The notes under the pieces were generated by a model. That model was not told the origin of the DNA and did not search any database. It saw only the letters and a list, made by a program, of their open reading frames with translations. Source: Trichosporon coremiiforme (taxonomy: Eukaryota > Basidiomycota > Tremellomycetes > Trichosporonales > Trichosporonaceae). From it: a stretch of 64,000 nt of DNA. A program made the translations under genes and the position numbers. Shown in pieces: positions 33,444 through 45,320 of this stretch (the first letter of the stretch is position 1; the number at the start of each line of letters is the position of its first letter). The DNA lies in NCBI GenBank assembly GCA_039545355.1, contig BCJJ01000015.1, positions 930,001-994,000 on the forward strand, written 5' to 3'.

Positions 33444-36400
33444 CTACTTCCGCGCATGTCGCACCTCGCCCTTGTTCCACATTCCGATCCGGTCCTTGAT
33501 TGGGATCGGCTTCTCGGGGCTCGACGAGCGGTTCGAGTCGTTGCTGTTCGAGCGCGGGTTGGCGGGCCGTGCTGGTGACTGTTCATGCTGCTGCTGCTGG
33601 GGCTGTCCTTTCGGCGCGACGGGGAACGCACGGCCAGACGAAGACTTGCTGTACGCTAAGCTCGCCGAGGCGTCGCCGTGCTTGACGGCCGGCTTTGAAC
33701 TGGTGTTGGTCGGAGAGGTGCCCATTGCACTCACCCCGCCCGCTCCGCTCGCGCTGGCACCAGTGACACTGCTCTTCCTAAGAGCGGCAGGCTTAGGCAC
33801 CGGCGTCGGCGGGAGGGGCGGCTTGGGACCCGTGCTCTTCGGTTGCGGCCTTGGCCCAGACAGGCGGCGGAGCGTCACCGGCTTCTCCGGCTTGGCCGGT
33901 TTGGCCGCCGGCTTGGCTGCAATGGTTGACGCGTTGCTAGCGTGGCGCGCGTGTCCAGGCGCGGCCTGTGCGCCATTCGTGCTCGGGTTCGCGTTCGTGT
34001 TGAGCTGCTCAAAGTGCGTCTTCATGTCGATGACACTGCTGCGGCGACTGTGCGATTCCTGCGGCGAGACGCCCGACACGGCACGACCCCGCAGACTGCC
34101 GCCCGTGCTCGCCGTCGTGCCCGTGTACCCGCTCAGACTGTAGCCAGAGTACGCGCTCGCGCCCGTCTTGTTCGTCGGCGAGGTGGGGGACGCGGGCGCG
34201 GGCTCGAACGAGCTCATCCGCTTCAGAATGTCGGGCGAGGGGCGACGGCCGCGCTGCAAAGGCGAGTCGGTGCGGCGCCAAGGAATGGGATCCTCGGGCC
34301 CTTCGTCGTCGTCGCTCGAGTCGAGGTCCACCTGCGGAGGCGGCGACTTCGCGCCCGCCCTTGCCGCCTCCAACGGAGACCAGTTCTCCGAGTTGAACTT
34401 TGACGAGCGCGCACTCGACAGCTCCGGCAGCGTAGCGCGCTCAGCGGCGCCCTGCGGCTTCGTAAGCAGCTGGGGTTTGGCGGGCAGCGTCGGCTTTGGC
34501 TTCGTAGGCAGTGGCTTCTTCGCCGGAACGCCGAAGCCGGCACCGCTGTTGGGCGACTTCGAGATCTCCGGTTGCATCGGCTTCAGCGCGAGCTTGTCCT
34601 CGTCAGGGTCTTCCTCGTCCATGAGATCGGTCGGCGCGAGCAGTTCCGTCGTTTCCTCGTCGTCTAGCAGATCCAAGTAGTCTGCCGTTGGAGAGGGTGT
34701 CGCCTGGTTGCCTGATGCGGGAGGCTCCAGCCCGTCGTCAGGCCGGGGTCGCGGCTGGCTCTTAAACGCAGTGCCGGTGACTTGTGTCGACCGTGGCTGA
34801 GGCTGCTGTAAGCGTGTGTGGTGGTTGTTCTTGGGAATGTCTCCGCCAGTCCGGTTCGCAACCACGGACGTGCGGCGGATGTGGCTGGGCTTGACCTCAT
34901 CCTTAATGGTCGGAATCTGCGGCAGTTCCTTGCCCTTCGGCTTGGTGGAGGTGAATGTGGAGGACGAGGCAGACGACCGCCTGTGCAGAGCCTCCACAGA
35001 CGGGAACCGAGTCTCGAAACTGGTGTCACCATCGGCGTTGGAAGCAGGTGACTGTCTGCCATCCGCAGTCGCACCGGAGCTGCTCGACTCGTCGATACTG
35101 TCGATGCTGACCAGTTTCTGCGGCGAAGCGACCAATGGCGAAGCGACAACAGGAGAAGTCACGATCTTTGGGCTGGTGAACGAGTCGCTGAAGCCCGACA
35201 CCGAGCGCTGCTGCGTTGTCGGCGCACTAGAGCCGGAGAACGAATCGCCGAATCCTGATGCTGTCGAGACCGAACGCTGTTTAGCACTGTTAGGGTTAAA
35301 GGCATCGGTGAACTGGCGCTCGCGGTCGCCTCCCGGTGTGGGCTTGAAGGCGTCGGTAAACTGCCGCTGCGGAGGCTGGTTGACCTTGAGACCGAAGGCG
35401 TCGCTGAATCCGTCGCGCTGCGATGACGTCGTGCTGTCGAACGAGTCGCCGAAGCTCAGCGGTGACGTGACTTTCGGGATCGACTGCTGAAATCCAAAGG
35501 CATCGACGCTGCTTTTGCGAGACATGTTCTTCTTGTCCTCGCCAGTGACCTGCAGTCGGTTGATGGGCGACTGAGTCGAGCGATGAGGTAGACTCATGCG
35601 CTTGGACGCGTGCTGCTCGAATTTTGACTTGGCTGACGCAACCGAGCCCGATGGCAGTCGGGGATCCGGGTGGTGCGATGCCGGCGGAGTCGGCATGCTC
35701 TGGACACTCGACGAAGACTTGACACTGGGGATCCGTTGCAGAGCCGGAGTCGTCTTGTGCGTCGCCATCGGCTGAGGCGATGTCACGCCCAGCGCCGCCT
35801 CCCTCGGATCCCGCGTAGGCCGTCCGCGGCGTTGCGGCTGAACAGTTGATGCCAGTGGCACCTCCGGGACTGCTGGGCGACTCGTTTCCGACGGGTCTGT
35901 AAAGTCCAGAGGGTTCTTCTCGTTCCTCTTGATCTGGCGCGGGGGCTGCTGTGACAGCGGGCGCATGCGCTGCTTGTATGCAGACTGGAAGATTAGCTTA
36001 GTCTAACGACTGCTGGTTAACTCACGTAATCCACGGAGGGACGGGTGCCGTTGAGGTCATGCGCCACCTCGAGCACCTGGAACACGGACAGGCGCTGGCT
36101 CGGGTGCTCCATCAACATCTGGGCGATCAGGTGCTGTAACGCGGGCGAGTACTTTGGGTACGGTGGGAACTCGTACTTCGCGTGCACAATCGCGAGAGGA
36201 CCTTGAGTCTCGAACGGTGTCGTGTAGTAGCAGAGCTTGTACAGCAGCACTCCGAGAGCCCAGACATCACTCGGGAGGCCGACAGGGTGGCCGAGCATGG
36301 GCTCCACCATCTCCGGACTCCGGTATTGCATGGTCGTGTGTTTGTTGATATCAAGCGCGAGAGCCTCAGACTCTGCCAGGCTCGTCGGAGGATGCGTACT

Positions 36401-37299
36401 AGGGTACGTCGTGGAGCCAAAGTCGCAGAGCTTGAAGTTCCAGCCCTGAGGTCGCTTCTTTGTAGGCGCGCCCGGTGCACTCAGGACGTTCTCGATCTTG
36501 AGGTCGCGGTGCAACAGCGGACGGGGTTCCATGGAGTGCATGGCTGCGACCGCCTCGCACACATCCGTGAAGATCTGGAGAATTTCCCGCTCCGACAAGC
36601 GGTCGCGAAGTCGCTGGTTCAGGAGATCGATGATACCACCGCCCTTGCAGCATTCCATGAGGATGAACACCTCATATGCCCCGTTCGGTAATCGTTGCCA
36701 AGATGAATCCAAGTACTGCACAAGATAGGGAGACGCGGGTAGCATTTTCTGTTGTCAGCACAGACCCTGACGTCGCAGCGCACCATAACCTCGATTTCCT
36801 TTCGAACGTCCTTCCACACATTCTCGTCCTGGAACGCCACGCGCTTCAGACAGTGTTCCGTGAACCCCTTGGAGCTCGACTTGTTGAGCGGATAGATGGG
36901 CTGCTCCGAAGTGGTCAGATAGACATGGGCGTATCCACCCTCCGAAAGGTACTTCTCAATCCGAACCTTGTGCTTGCCGACCTTGATGATCTGTCCGGGG
37001 GCGAGCGTACCCTTGTGCTGCTTCTGGCCGCGCGACGAGTGGGGAGCCTGCTGCTGTTGCTGCGGGTAGCCGTGGTGTTGCTGCTGGTACATTGCCTGCT
37101 GCTGCGCCGTCGGATAGCCCTGCGCCATCTGCTGAGGGTAACGCGGTTGCTGGTAGTGCTGCTGCTGCTGCGGGTGAGCAGCGTACATGGCTTGAGGATG
37201 TCCAGCTACGGGGTACGCCATCTGCTGCGGGTTGGGATACGGAGCACGCATCCCGCCGGCCGACCGGCCTGGTTGGTAAGGCTGGCTCGGAGCGTACAT
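33444..37299 (-). CDS. NAK-family Ser/Thr kinase (Ark1/Prk1/AAK1 type)
   Basis: Kinase of the numb-associated/actin-regulating family that controls endocytic coat and actin-patch turnover. Minus-strand exons are 37299-36784, 36748-36026 and 35984-33444, all phase 0, giving 1,259 residues. The N-terminal 95 residues are Gln/Tyr/Pro-rich. The kinase domain spans roughly 110-400: glycine loop SEGGYAHVYL, MECCKGGGIIDLLN, HRDLKIEN (Asp254 catalytic), CDFGS and a regular subdomain IX (DVWALGVLLYKL). The 850-residue tail is disordered. It carries six FxDxF motifs (FGDSF, FSDAF, FTDAF twice, FGDSF, FSDSF) and a Pro/Lys block (KPLPTKPKPTLPAKP) that resembles the Abp1-SH3 ligand of yeast Ark1/Prk1. Intron 1 is 35 nt with an unusual GTGCGC donor. 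I leave the symbol empty because the Ark1, Prk1 and Akl1 orthologues cannot be separated by eye. Confidence 0.93.
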
Positions 37300-37706
37300 G
37301 ACGGTGTCCCAGCTGGAGGCGCCCTGTTAGGGCGGCTTGGGCGGCGGTCGACGATCGGAGACGTGGTGCCGACAGCGAGGCTCCGGATGCCTATTGGCTT
37401 TTGTGACAAGCGCAGTTGGCTGTCTGCGTCAATCTGGGATCGACGGTGGCCGTAGGGATCTTGCAGCTGGGAAGGCAAGGTGGAAAAGTGGTGCGGTGTG
37501 ATGTGTGGAGAGTGACTGAGACAGACACCTCAAGTTACTGGACCGGCCAACAATCAATCGGCTGGCAGTTCAGGCTGACTGAACCGGACTCTGGCACTGG
37601 AAGCTTGAGCTTGATAGTCCCGCTCCCAGTGCGGTGGCACCTGTCTGGCAGGTCTGGCGGGCTGGAGGGGGCGTGGTCATTGGGTCGCGTGAACGTAGCG
37701 TGATGA

Positions 37707-37718
37707 TCACGTGATAAG
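37707..37718 (+). promoter_or_regulatory. Overlapping E-box and GATA site
   Basis: TCACGTGATAAG joins a TCACGTGA palindrome to the GATA-factor core GATAAG, sharing GA. It lies about 410 bp from the NAK kinase start and 905 bp from the OAT start. Confidence 0.4.
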
Positions 37719-38470
37719 ATCGACGATTGAGCCACCCTCAAACGTCATGCCCCTGGCCGCTTGACCACTCCACGTAGCCCCCGAGTGACCAGCGCCGAGC
37801 ATCCGGCTGGTCGGCGATCAAAAGTCACAGACCCGAGTGCGAGACCGTCACCCTTCTCTAAGTTGCCGCAGCCAACAGTGACGAGTCAACAGAAGGAGCT
37901 TCGTTGCCAGAACCGACACGCCCTCAACGAACCTTTCAAACGCTTGCTTGAAGTAGTTTGTCGAGTTGGAAGATGGCCGCCAAATCGAGCTTGACGTGAG
38001 TGGCGTAAGGGACCGCGATTCCTCGGATCTCGGAATTCCATTGCTATGGGTCAGTTGCCACCCACCCGTTTCATGTTTTCGTCTCGACACAACAAACCGA
38101 ACGAAAAAAGTCTTGAACATGCATCTCTGAAAATAAACTGGGACTCCGGACTGCAGTATGCCGATGCATCAGAGTAGAAGATCTGAAGAGATGCGATACG
38201 TTGGTGCGGCGAATTAATGTCACGGAGGTGACAAAGTCGTGGAAGGCGGCGGCAGCTGTGGTGGGCAAGTCTGCTGATAGGATAAGGGATCTCGGATCTC
38301 AAGGCGTATCGCCCGAGTCTGAGGCGGGCGCTTAGTGCGACGCGTATAATCTCCACCCGACTCACTCGGTTCACCCCCGCATACCCCGCAACCCCCGGCG
38401 CATATCCGCTGCAACCCCCGCCCATATCCGCTGCTTGCCCTCCTGCCCGCTCTTTGTCTGGCTCCGCCCG

Positions 38471-38478
38471 ATATATAT
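38471..38478 (+). promoter_or_regulatory. TATA-like element of OAT
   Basis: ATATATAT lies about 150 bp before the ornithine aminotransferase ATG. It is followed by CTTATC (a reverse GATA core) and a CT-rich leader. Confidence 0.5.
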
Positions 38479-38622
38479 CTACCTCTCTTATCCAGCCGCC
38501 GTGCCTTCTCCGTACTCTCCGACTCTCCTCCTCGTCAACCCCAGCAACCTAGAGACCTTCCTTCTACCTCTCACTCACTCGTTCAACCACTTCAGCTCAC
38601 ACTACCACTTTAATCCACCACC

Positions 38623-40065
38623 ATGGCCCCCGTCGCTACCTCCACCGAGCCTGCTGCTGGCAGGGCCAAGTACTCGACTCAGAACATCATGGAGCTCGAG
38701 TCCGAGTACTCTGCGTAAGTTTCATGGCGAGACCAGTTAACTGACATCAGTCACAACTACCACCCGCTCCCCGTCTGCATCGCCCGCGGCAAGGGTGCCA
38801 CCGTCTGGGACCCCGAGGGTAAAGAGTACCTCGACTTCCTCGCTGCCTACTCGTAAGCTGAATAGCCCGCTCTAAGCTAATGCCAGCGCCGTCAACCAAG
38901 GCCACTGCCACCCTGACATCGGTGAGTCTTGAAATTATGAGGACGTGACTCAGCTGACGCCGCAGTCAACACGCTCGTCCAGCAGGCCTCCACCCTGACC
39001 CTCTCCTCGCGTGCCTTCTACTCGACAGGCCTTGGTCCTTTCGCCAAGAAGGTCACTGAGATGTTCGGCTTCGAGCAGATGCTGCCGATGAACACTGGTG
39101 CCGAGGCTGTCGAGACTGCGATCAAGCTCGCGCGCAAGTGGGGCTACCAGGTCAAGAAGATCCCGGAGGGCAAGGCCCGCGTTCTCTCCGTTGAGGGCAA
39201 CTTCCACGGCCGCACGATCGGTGTCATCTCCATGTCGACCGACCCGGAGGCGCGCAAGGAGTTCGGCCCCTTCCTCGAGAAGGTCGGCCCCAACGTCAAC
39301 GGCAAGGTCATCCGCTACAACCACCCCGAGGATCTCGAGGCCGCGCTGGAGGAGTACGGATCCGAGGTCGCTGCGTTCCTGGTTGAGCCGATCCAGGGTG
39401 AGGCGGGAATCTTCGTTCCCGACGACGGCTACCTCAAGAAGGTCTCGGACCTGTGCAAGAAGCACAACGTTCTCCTGATCTGTGACGAGATTCAGACTGG
39501 TCTCTGCCGCACGGGCAAGATGCTCTGCTACGAGCACGACGGCATCAAGCCCGACATGGTCATCCTTGGCAAGGCTCTCTCGGGCGGCATGTACCCCGTC
39601 TCGTGCGTCCTCAGCTCGAAGGAGGTCATGGGCTGCCTCAAGCCCGGAGAGCACGGCTCGACCTACGGCGGCAACCCTCTCGGCTGCGCCGTCGCGACGA
39701 CCGCTCTCGATGTCCTCGTTCGTGAGGACCTCGCTGCCCGCTCGGAGCGTCTCGGCAGGATCTTCCGTGACGGGGTCGCTGCTCTCAACTCTCCGTACGT
39801 CAAGCAGATCCGTGGCCGTGGTCTCTTCAACGGCGTCATCATCGACCCGACCGTCAGCAAGAAGGGCCGTGGCGCTTGGGAGCTCTGCCTCGTCCTCGCC
39901 GACCTCGGTATCCTCTGCAAGCCGACACACCGCGACATCATCCGCTTCGCGCCCCCGCTCGTCATCAGCGAGGAGGAGATCCGCCGCGCAGTCGAGATCA
40001 TCGGCAAGGGTCTCGGTACTTTTGACGAGCTCGACGTCATCCCCCTCGCCGACCGTGACCACTAA
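38623..40065 (+). CDS. CAR2: Ornithine aminotransferase
   Basis: PLP-dependent enzyme (EC 2.6.1.13) that transfers the delta-amino group of ornithine to 2-oxoglutarate in arginine catabolism. Exons are 38623-38714, 38751-38852, 38887-38921 (35 nt) and 38966-40065. Phases 2, 2 and 1 agree, giving 442 residues, the usual fungal length. Seen in order are HNYHPLPV, the block [18 protein letters not shown], the phosphate-binding [24 protein letters not shown], the cofactor-proximal [11 protein letters not shown], and [14 protein letters not shown], whose Lys forms the Schiff base. No mitochondrial presequence is visible, so a cytosolic location as in yeast Car2 is likely. The strong codon bias matches an abundant enzyme. 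GATA-type sites in the promoter are consistent with nitrogen control. Confidence 0.97.
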
Positions 40066-42331
40066 GCGCAGCGCTGTTGTGGGAGTGATCGCAGACGACC
40101 ACTCGTGAGAGAAGCATGGACACGTAGCTAGACAAGTGTGCAGTAACACCAGATTTGTATGAATATGCGTGAGAGACACGGTCGTCGCCGGAACTGACCC
40201 AAAACAGCAGACATCCGATCGCAGCCTGTCACAGCCAGGTTACTAATCACAATGAGACTGACTGCGGAGACTTGTGCACAGAAGGTAACAACAGATACAT
40301 GACAAGTCCACGGGACAGCACTCCACAACGTAACTGTCGAAACTTATGTCAGCGCGGCCCCGGGTCATGGGACGGTGTGGTGGGTCAAGTGCCGACTCAA
40401 TCGCACCCCTGACCCCGCCATCGACCACACCGAGGCAGCCCGAAGCACTGGGGGTCAGTGGAGTCAATCGCCGGCCATTCGGCCCAGAGGTCGCAGAGCG
40501 TACAGCGTCGGCCCGGCGTGCTGAGGCACTCGCACGCGCGACCGGTCCTCGTGTCAACGGCGCTGAGTGGTTACTCACCTGGCACTCACCCTCTCCGCCC
40601 CTTTTCCCGCCTTCCTCCTCTTCTCACGGCTTCTGGCATGCAGATGTTGCACAAAAGCTATAGTCAGCGCCCCCCAGGGTCAAGAAGATTGCCGGCCGCA
40701 CATCGATAAGTCGTGCGGTGACCCATTTCGACCACCCAGGCTTGCTGGTGCAACGGCCGGGTCGTTCGATCGATCGCACTGCAACCCAAAGAGATGTCAG
40801 AGGCGGGCTTCCCCAGCCGCCCTTTGGTGGGCCAGGGCCCCCATGGCTGGCGAAGGTGTAGGATGCCGGGACCCCAGTCGTGCCCTGGAAGGAACTGGAA
40901 GCGCGCCCGGGGGCTCGACTCAATCGGCCGCCCAAGACTTCATCCATAGCACTATCGGGGCGAGCCGGTGCCTCTGGCACAGCGTCGGGGGGCGGGGCCG
41001 AGTGATTACTCGCCGTGGCCACCGCTTGATTACTGCGAATGAGGGAATCTGGAATCAGCGGCAGGCCACGGTGATCAGTCGTTTGGTGACTCGTGCCCTG
41101 CTCTCCGACACAGTCGGTCCCGGCGAGAGCCACCTTGCCCCGACGCCGTCAGGCTTCGCGATTGCATGCGAACATTGGCCCTGCAATGGCCCTCAGAACG
41201 CCGAAGTGAGAGCAGAAGGGAACGCCCTCCGCAACCCCGGCGCTGGATGCCGACCAGATCGCGCCCGGACAAGTGCGCTCGCGCCAGAGCTCGAACAACG
41301 CACTCGGGCCCGCACCCGCCCCGCCTCGGACGCTGGGACGCCACGACTCGGAGCCAGACTCGCTCGACCCGGACGCCCAAGGTCGCGTCGACTTCGAGCT
41401 GGGACGCCCGACCCGCTCGACTCGGACCCAGAGCCGTGACGCCCGCCCGCACGAGACGTGACGAGCCGAAATCGAGTGCCATTGCCCGCTCTCGGACGCG
41501 GTCGCCAGCGCTCGAGGATAACCCGTCCGACAGTGGACACCCCCACTTCGGGACGGATTTGATTTCGAATCGAAAACCGCTGAGTGAGAAGACTCACCAT
41601 CTGGACTACTTAAGCGACCGAGAAGATGGCGAGGTGAGGGTCTATAGTCAGCGCCGCCCATGACTGGGAGAGGTGGTCGCAATGACCAAAGTGCGCTTGC
41701 AGCACCAGGTCCAAGTAGGAGCGTGCGTGGGTGGCGGGGGCATATATCTTGAGATAAGGCTTTCTTGACTGTTCGAGTTCGCTGAGTTGGACGGGCTGTT
41801 CAAGTTTGGTGTGCTGGATGACTATGAGAAGACGGACAGAGGCATCGAGGTCGATGGGCGGTTAAGTACCTTTGAGGTAGTGTGAACGACGAGGAGGTCG
41901 TGGAAAGGTGCGTCTGACTGACAGGAGACGGTCAGATCTTGTTGTGTGCCCTCGAGATGCGGGCGCAATGGAGGCGGTGCTCACAGATGGGGAACTGTGT
42001 GCAAGGTCGACGCCCCCCGAGAACGGGCCCCAGCTCCTGCGCCCTTCAGTCCGCGCCTCAGCCATCGCCGATTATCAGCGATGGGTTTCTCTGTTCATAT
42101 TTCCCGGGCCGGGACCCCATAGTAATCAGTGTGGCAGTCGGATGTGCTCGAAATTAGTTTCAACGCCACGAACCTTGGCCAAGAGAATCCCAATATCCAT
42201 CTTACTTCTACAGATCCTACTGCCTCCTGTACTGCTCCTCTACGCCTCGAGGACCGCGCAGAGGGACTCTACGCCGCGGGACAGAACGGTGCTAGTGCCG
42301 TTGCCGGTGGAGGTGCGTTGCGCCCCCCGTT
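40066..42331. other. Long convergent spacer (OAT / DLD1), possible non-coding transcript
   Basis: 2,266 bp between two stop codons facing each other, unusually long for such a spacer here. GC is high in 40.7-41.5 kb. Overlapping frames on both strands (for example 40567-41439 plus and 41149-41682 minus) give Arg/Pro/Ser-rich, domain-free translations. On the minus strand two identical 14-base segments ending GCTGACTATAG (complement of 40658-40671 and 41642-41655) look like intron 3' ends. GTGAGT donors occur at 41597 and 40577-40588. A spliced non-coding RNA is possible; no protein gene is supported. Confidence 0.4.
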
Positions 42332-44401
42332 TTAAGCCTCCTTCTCCGCGTTCTTCTTTCCGACACTCGCGTCCACGCCGTGCGAGTGCTCCTTCGGACC
42401 GTGTCCATCGCCAGCAGAGTGCTTCGGGTGGATGTTCGGGTAGACCTTGCCCGGGTTGAAGAGGTCCAGGGGGTCGATCGTGCGCTTGACCGTCTCCATG
42501 AGGTTGACAGTGCCCTGTCCGAGCTCGGTGTTGAGGTACTCGATCTTGCCGAGGCCGACGCCGTGCTCGCCCGAGCAGGTTCCGCCGAGACGGATGGCGC
42601 GCTCGACCATCTCGTGGACGGCGACACGAACACGCTCGAGCTCCTCGTCGTCCGAGAAGAGGGCGAGGGTGTGGACGTTTCCGTCACCGACGTGGCCGAA
42701 GTGGCACGCCTCGAGGCCGCGCTGCTCAAAGTCCTCGGCCGTCTCCTCGACGAGCTTGGGGAGCTTGGAGATGGGGACACACACGTCGGTGGTCCAGACA
42801 CGGCCGTTGGGACGCATGGCGAGGACCGACCAGAGCGCGGCCTTGCGGCCGGCCCAGAGCTTCTCGCCGTCGGCGTCAGAGGCGGAGAACTCAAAGTCCT
42901 TGCCGCCGTGCTGCTTCGCGAGGCTCACGACGCCCTTGGCCGTCTCGTTCATGATGCCGTCCGTGCCCTGGAACTTGAAGAAGAGCGAGTCCTTCTCTGG
43001 GTACTTGCGGCCGGCGATGCCGCCCTCGTTGATCGCGCGCATCGTGCGCGAGTCGAGGTATTCGACACACTGGACGGGGTAGCCGTGGTTCACGATCTCG
43101 GTCGCGGCCGCAACAGCCTCCTCGACACCAGGGAAGTTCATGACGGCGACCTTGGTGGGAAGCAGGGGAGCCAGCTTGACGGTGCACTCGGTGACAATGC
43201 CGAGCGTGCCCTCAGCACCGAGGAAGATCTTGGTCGCGTCCCAGCCAGCAGACGACTTGCGCGCCTTCGAGCGGGTCTTAATGACCTCTCCGGTCGGGAG
43301 GACGACAGTCTGGGGAGTCAGCGGTCTGCATCACATGACTCCCTCCGAAGCACAGGCGGAGTATACTCCGCTCTCTGCGCTTGCTGCGTTACCCACCAGG
43401 TTCAGGAACCACTCGCCCTTTGCGGTACCGTAGCGAACGGCGTTGGTGCCCGAGCAGCCCGTGCCGGCCATGCCGCCGAGGGTCGCTCCGGGTCCGGGGT
43501 CGAGGGGGAAGAAGAGGGGAATGCCCTTGGCAGCGAGCTGCTCGTTCAGGTCCTCCCATCGCACACCGGCCTGGCAGACAGCCTCACCGTCCTTCTCGGA
43601 AACGGAGATGACCTTGTCCATGTGCGAGAGGTCGAGCGAGATACCACCGTAGGGCTGGGCGTCAGCGCTGCTTGTTATTGACTCGGTAGCGGGTTAGAGG
43701 GCGCTACCTGCGCATGCCATGGCTTCAACGAGGGCGTCACGGCACACACATCGATCTGGTCGCCCCATTGGCTTACGACCTAACGACGCTCTCGCCCACT
43801 CGCTACTCACCGAAGAGAAGTGTCCCTCAAGCGACGTGCCACCCGAGAACGGCGTAATAGGGACGCGGTACTTGCGAGAGATGTTGACGAGGTCCTGGAC
43901 CTCCTCGGTGCTGTCGACCCAGACGACGACGGTAGGGAGCTCAGCGCCGTGGTAGCTCCAGTCCGAGATACCGTGGGAACGGAGGTCGTCGGCGTCGGTC
44001 GAGACGCTGTCCTCCTTGCCCTTGCTCTTGTAGAGCTCGCGGATCTCGTCGATACATTTGTGGTAGTCGGCAACGGAACCGTAGGTCGGCTGCGTCTTCT
44101 CTTGGAGCTCGATGCCAATGTTGGACGGGAGGAGGAACGTCGGCGGCTCCTTCTTGCTGTTGTACAGGGTCTGGCAGACGACGAAGCCGAGCGCGAACGA
44201 GCCCGCGACGACGGCACCCGACAGCCACATGTTCGCCGTCCTGTTGCGCTTAGCGGCGGCCTCCCACTGCGCCTGCGTCGGCTTGGCCGAGCTGCTGTTG
44301 AAGCGGACGGGAGTCGCGTGGGGCGCACGGAGCGAGCGCGCGGCGGAGCTGGAAGAGCTCAGAGGGCGAGGCGCCCGGCACATTGTTCGGAGCGCGAACA
44401 T
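42332..44401 (-). CDS. DLD1: D-lactate dehydrogenase (cytochrome), mitochondrial
   Basis: FAD enzyme (EC 1.1.2.4) that oxidises D-lactate to pyruvate and passes electrons to cytochrome c. Minus-strand exons are 44401-43811, 43654-43397 and 43309-42332, all phase 0, giving 608 residues (yeast Dld1 587). The N-terminus is an Arg/Ser-rich mitochondrial presequence (MFALRTMCRAPRPLSSSSS) followed by a hydrophobic anchor (WLSGAVVAGSFALGFVV) typical of Dld1 in the inner membrane. The PCMH-type FAD-binding domain spans exons 1-2 (PITPFSGGTSLEG, then GATLGGMAGTGCSGTNAVRYG). The FAD-oxidase C-terminal domain fills exon 3 (HFGHVGDGNVH, GTCSGEHGVG, and the end motif DPLDLFNPGKVYP). A further in-frame ATG 16 codons upstream is possible, but the chosen start gives the better presequence. 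Intron 2 has a GTGGGT donor. Confidence 0.96.
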
Positions 44402-45320
44402 GGTCGTGGTGGTGGAGAGGTGGGTGGGGGATGGAGGTGGGAGAAGCACGCGTCCGGAACTCGAATGACTTTATGAACGGACCGGTCACTGTTACCCACG
44501 GACTCAGCCGACCAGTCTGTCCGTTGCTCTTGCGTCATGTCTTTGGTTCGCCTAAACCGCCAATGATAATGGTCTTCTAAGGAGATACTAAACCACACGT
44601 CCTGCCGCGAGTTGCCGTATTAGAAACGCAATAGGCCAAGTAATATAGCAAAATCCGCGATCGGGCGCTGGGCACGTCCCCGACAACTACGAAACAGAAA
44701 TCCGATGCGGAGACTTCCCCAGATGTCCCGCCGGCACTGGTGTACTGGTTGCTGCTGCCTGCACTGCGCATGCGACTTTCCGTCCCACCCGCGGGCCAGA
44801 GGGGGGCAGAGGAGAGCGGTGTGGGTCGTTCCTGGGCCAAGTCTGGGGCCGTAGGGCCGGCCGGCGGCATCGATGCCTGCGCCGCGGAATGTCGCCCGAT
44901 CGCCTTTGTTGACACCGAGCTGATCGTGATCGCCAAGGCCGATGCGGGTCCAAGTTGCAACACGCGCTCGAGGTCGCTGCTACTCCATCCACCGTCGCCA
45001 CCGTCGATCCTTGCCTCGTGGCTTATCCCGCGCTCCCCCTTCCCTCTTGCTCTCGATCGCCTCGCTGGCTCGCTTGCGCCATGCGACAACAAACAGCGGC
45101 TGGACTCGGCTACTGCAGGGCTGGGCCCTACTGACAGGCGCGTCGCGCGTAACGCCTGCGCGCCAGCAACTCAGATCCAGACCAGACGGTAGATCCCGTG
45201 CGCTTAGGCCATCCCAGTCAGGCGTCACATGTGTGCGATGCGAGACTTCTTTTCCGCGTGTGTGCACCGTGCATTGTGCATTGATTTCGCCCACCCACTG
45301 ACCACCCTCACACACTCAGC
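44402..45320. promoter_or_regulatory. Divergent promoter region, DLD1 and YVC1
   Basis: 919 bp between divergent starts. The YVC1-proximal part is CT-rich. No TATA box or recognisable operator was found, and the open frames in both directions look like chance. Confidence 0.45.

Larger units (their letters stand above)
37300..38622. promoter_or_regulatory. Divergent promoter region, NAK kinase and OAT
   Basis: 1,323 bp between two divergent starts. It contains TCACGTGA at 37707-37714 overlapping GATAAG at 37713-37718, a second GATAAG at 38281-38286, its complement CTTATC at 38487-38492, and an AT run ATATATAT at 38471-38478 about 150 bp before the OAT ATG. The proximal leader of OAT is strongly CT-rich. 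GATA sites fit nitrogen-regulated arginine catabolism, but their use is inference. Confidence 0.5.

Noticed and set aside
38950..40179. 409-codon minus frame opposite ornithine aminotransferase
   Set aside because: Antisense shadow caused by strong codon bias in the real gene.
40567..41439. 290-codon plus frame in the OAT/DLD1 spacer
   Set aside because: Arg/Pro/Ala-rich low-complexity translation in GC-rich DNA, overlapped by equally open minus frames. No homology is apparent.
40658..41655. 14-bp direct repeat (40658-40671 and 41642-41655) as a transposon target duplication
   Set aside because: No terminal inverted repeats, LTR ends or transposase between them. The repeated sequence reads as a splice acceptor on the minus strand, and pairs of 14-mers are expected by chance in 64 kb.
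42380..43681. 433-codon plus frame opposite D-lactate dehydrogenase
   Set aside because: Runs across two DLD1 introns and exons in the opposite sense, and its translation has shadow-like composition.
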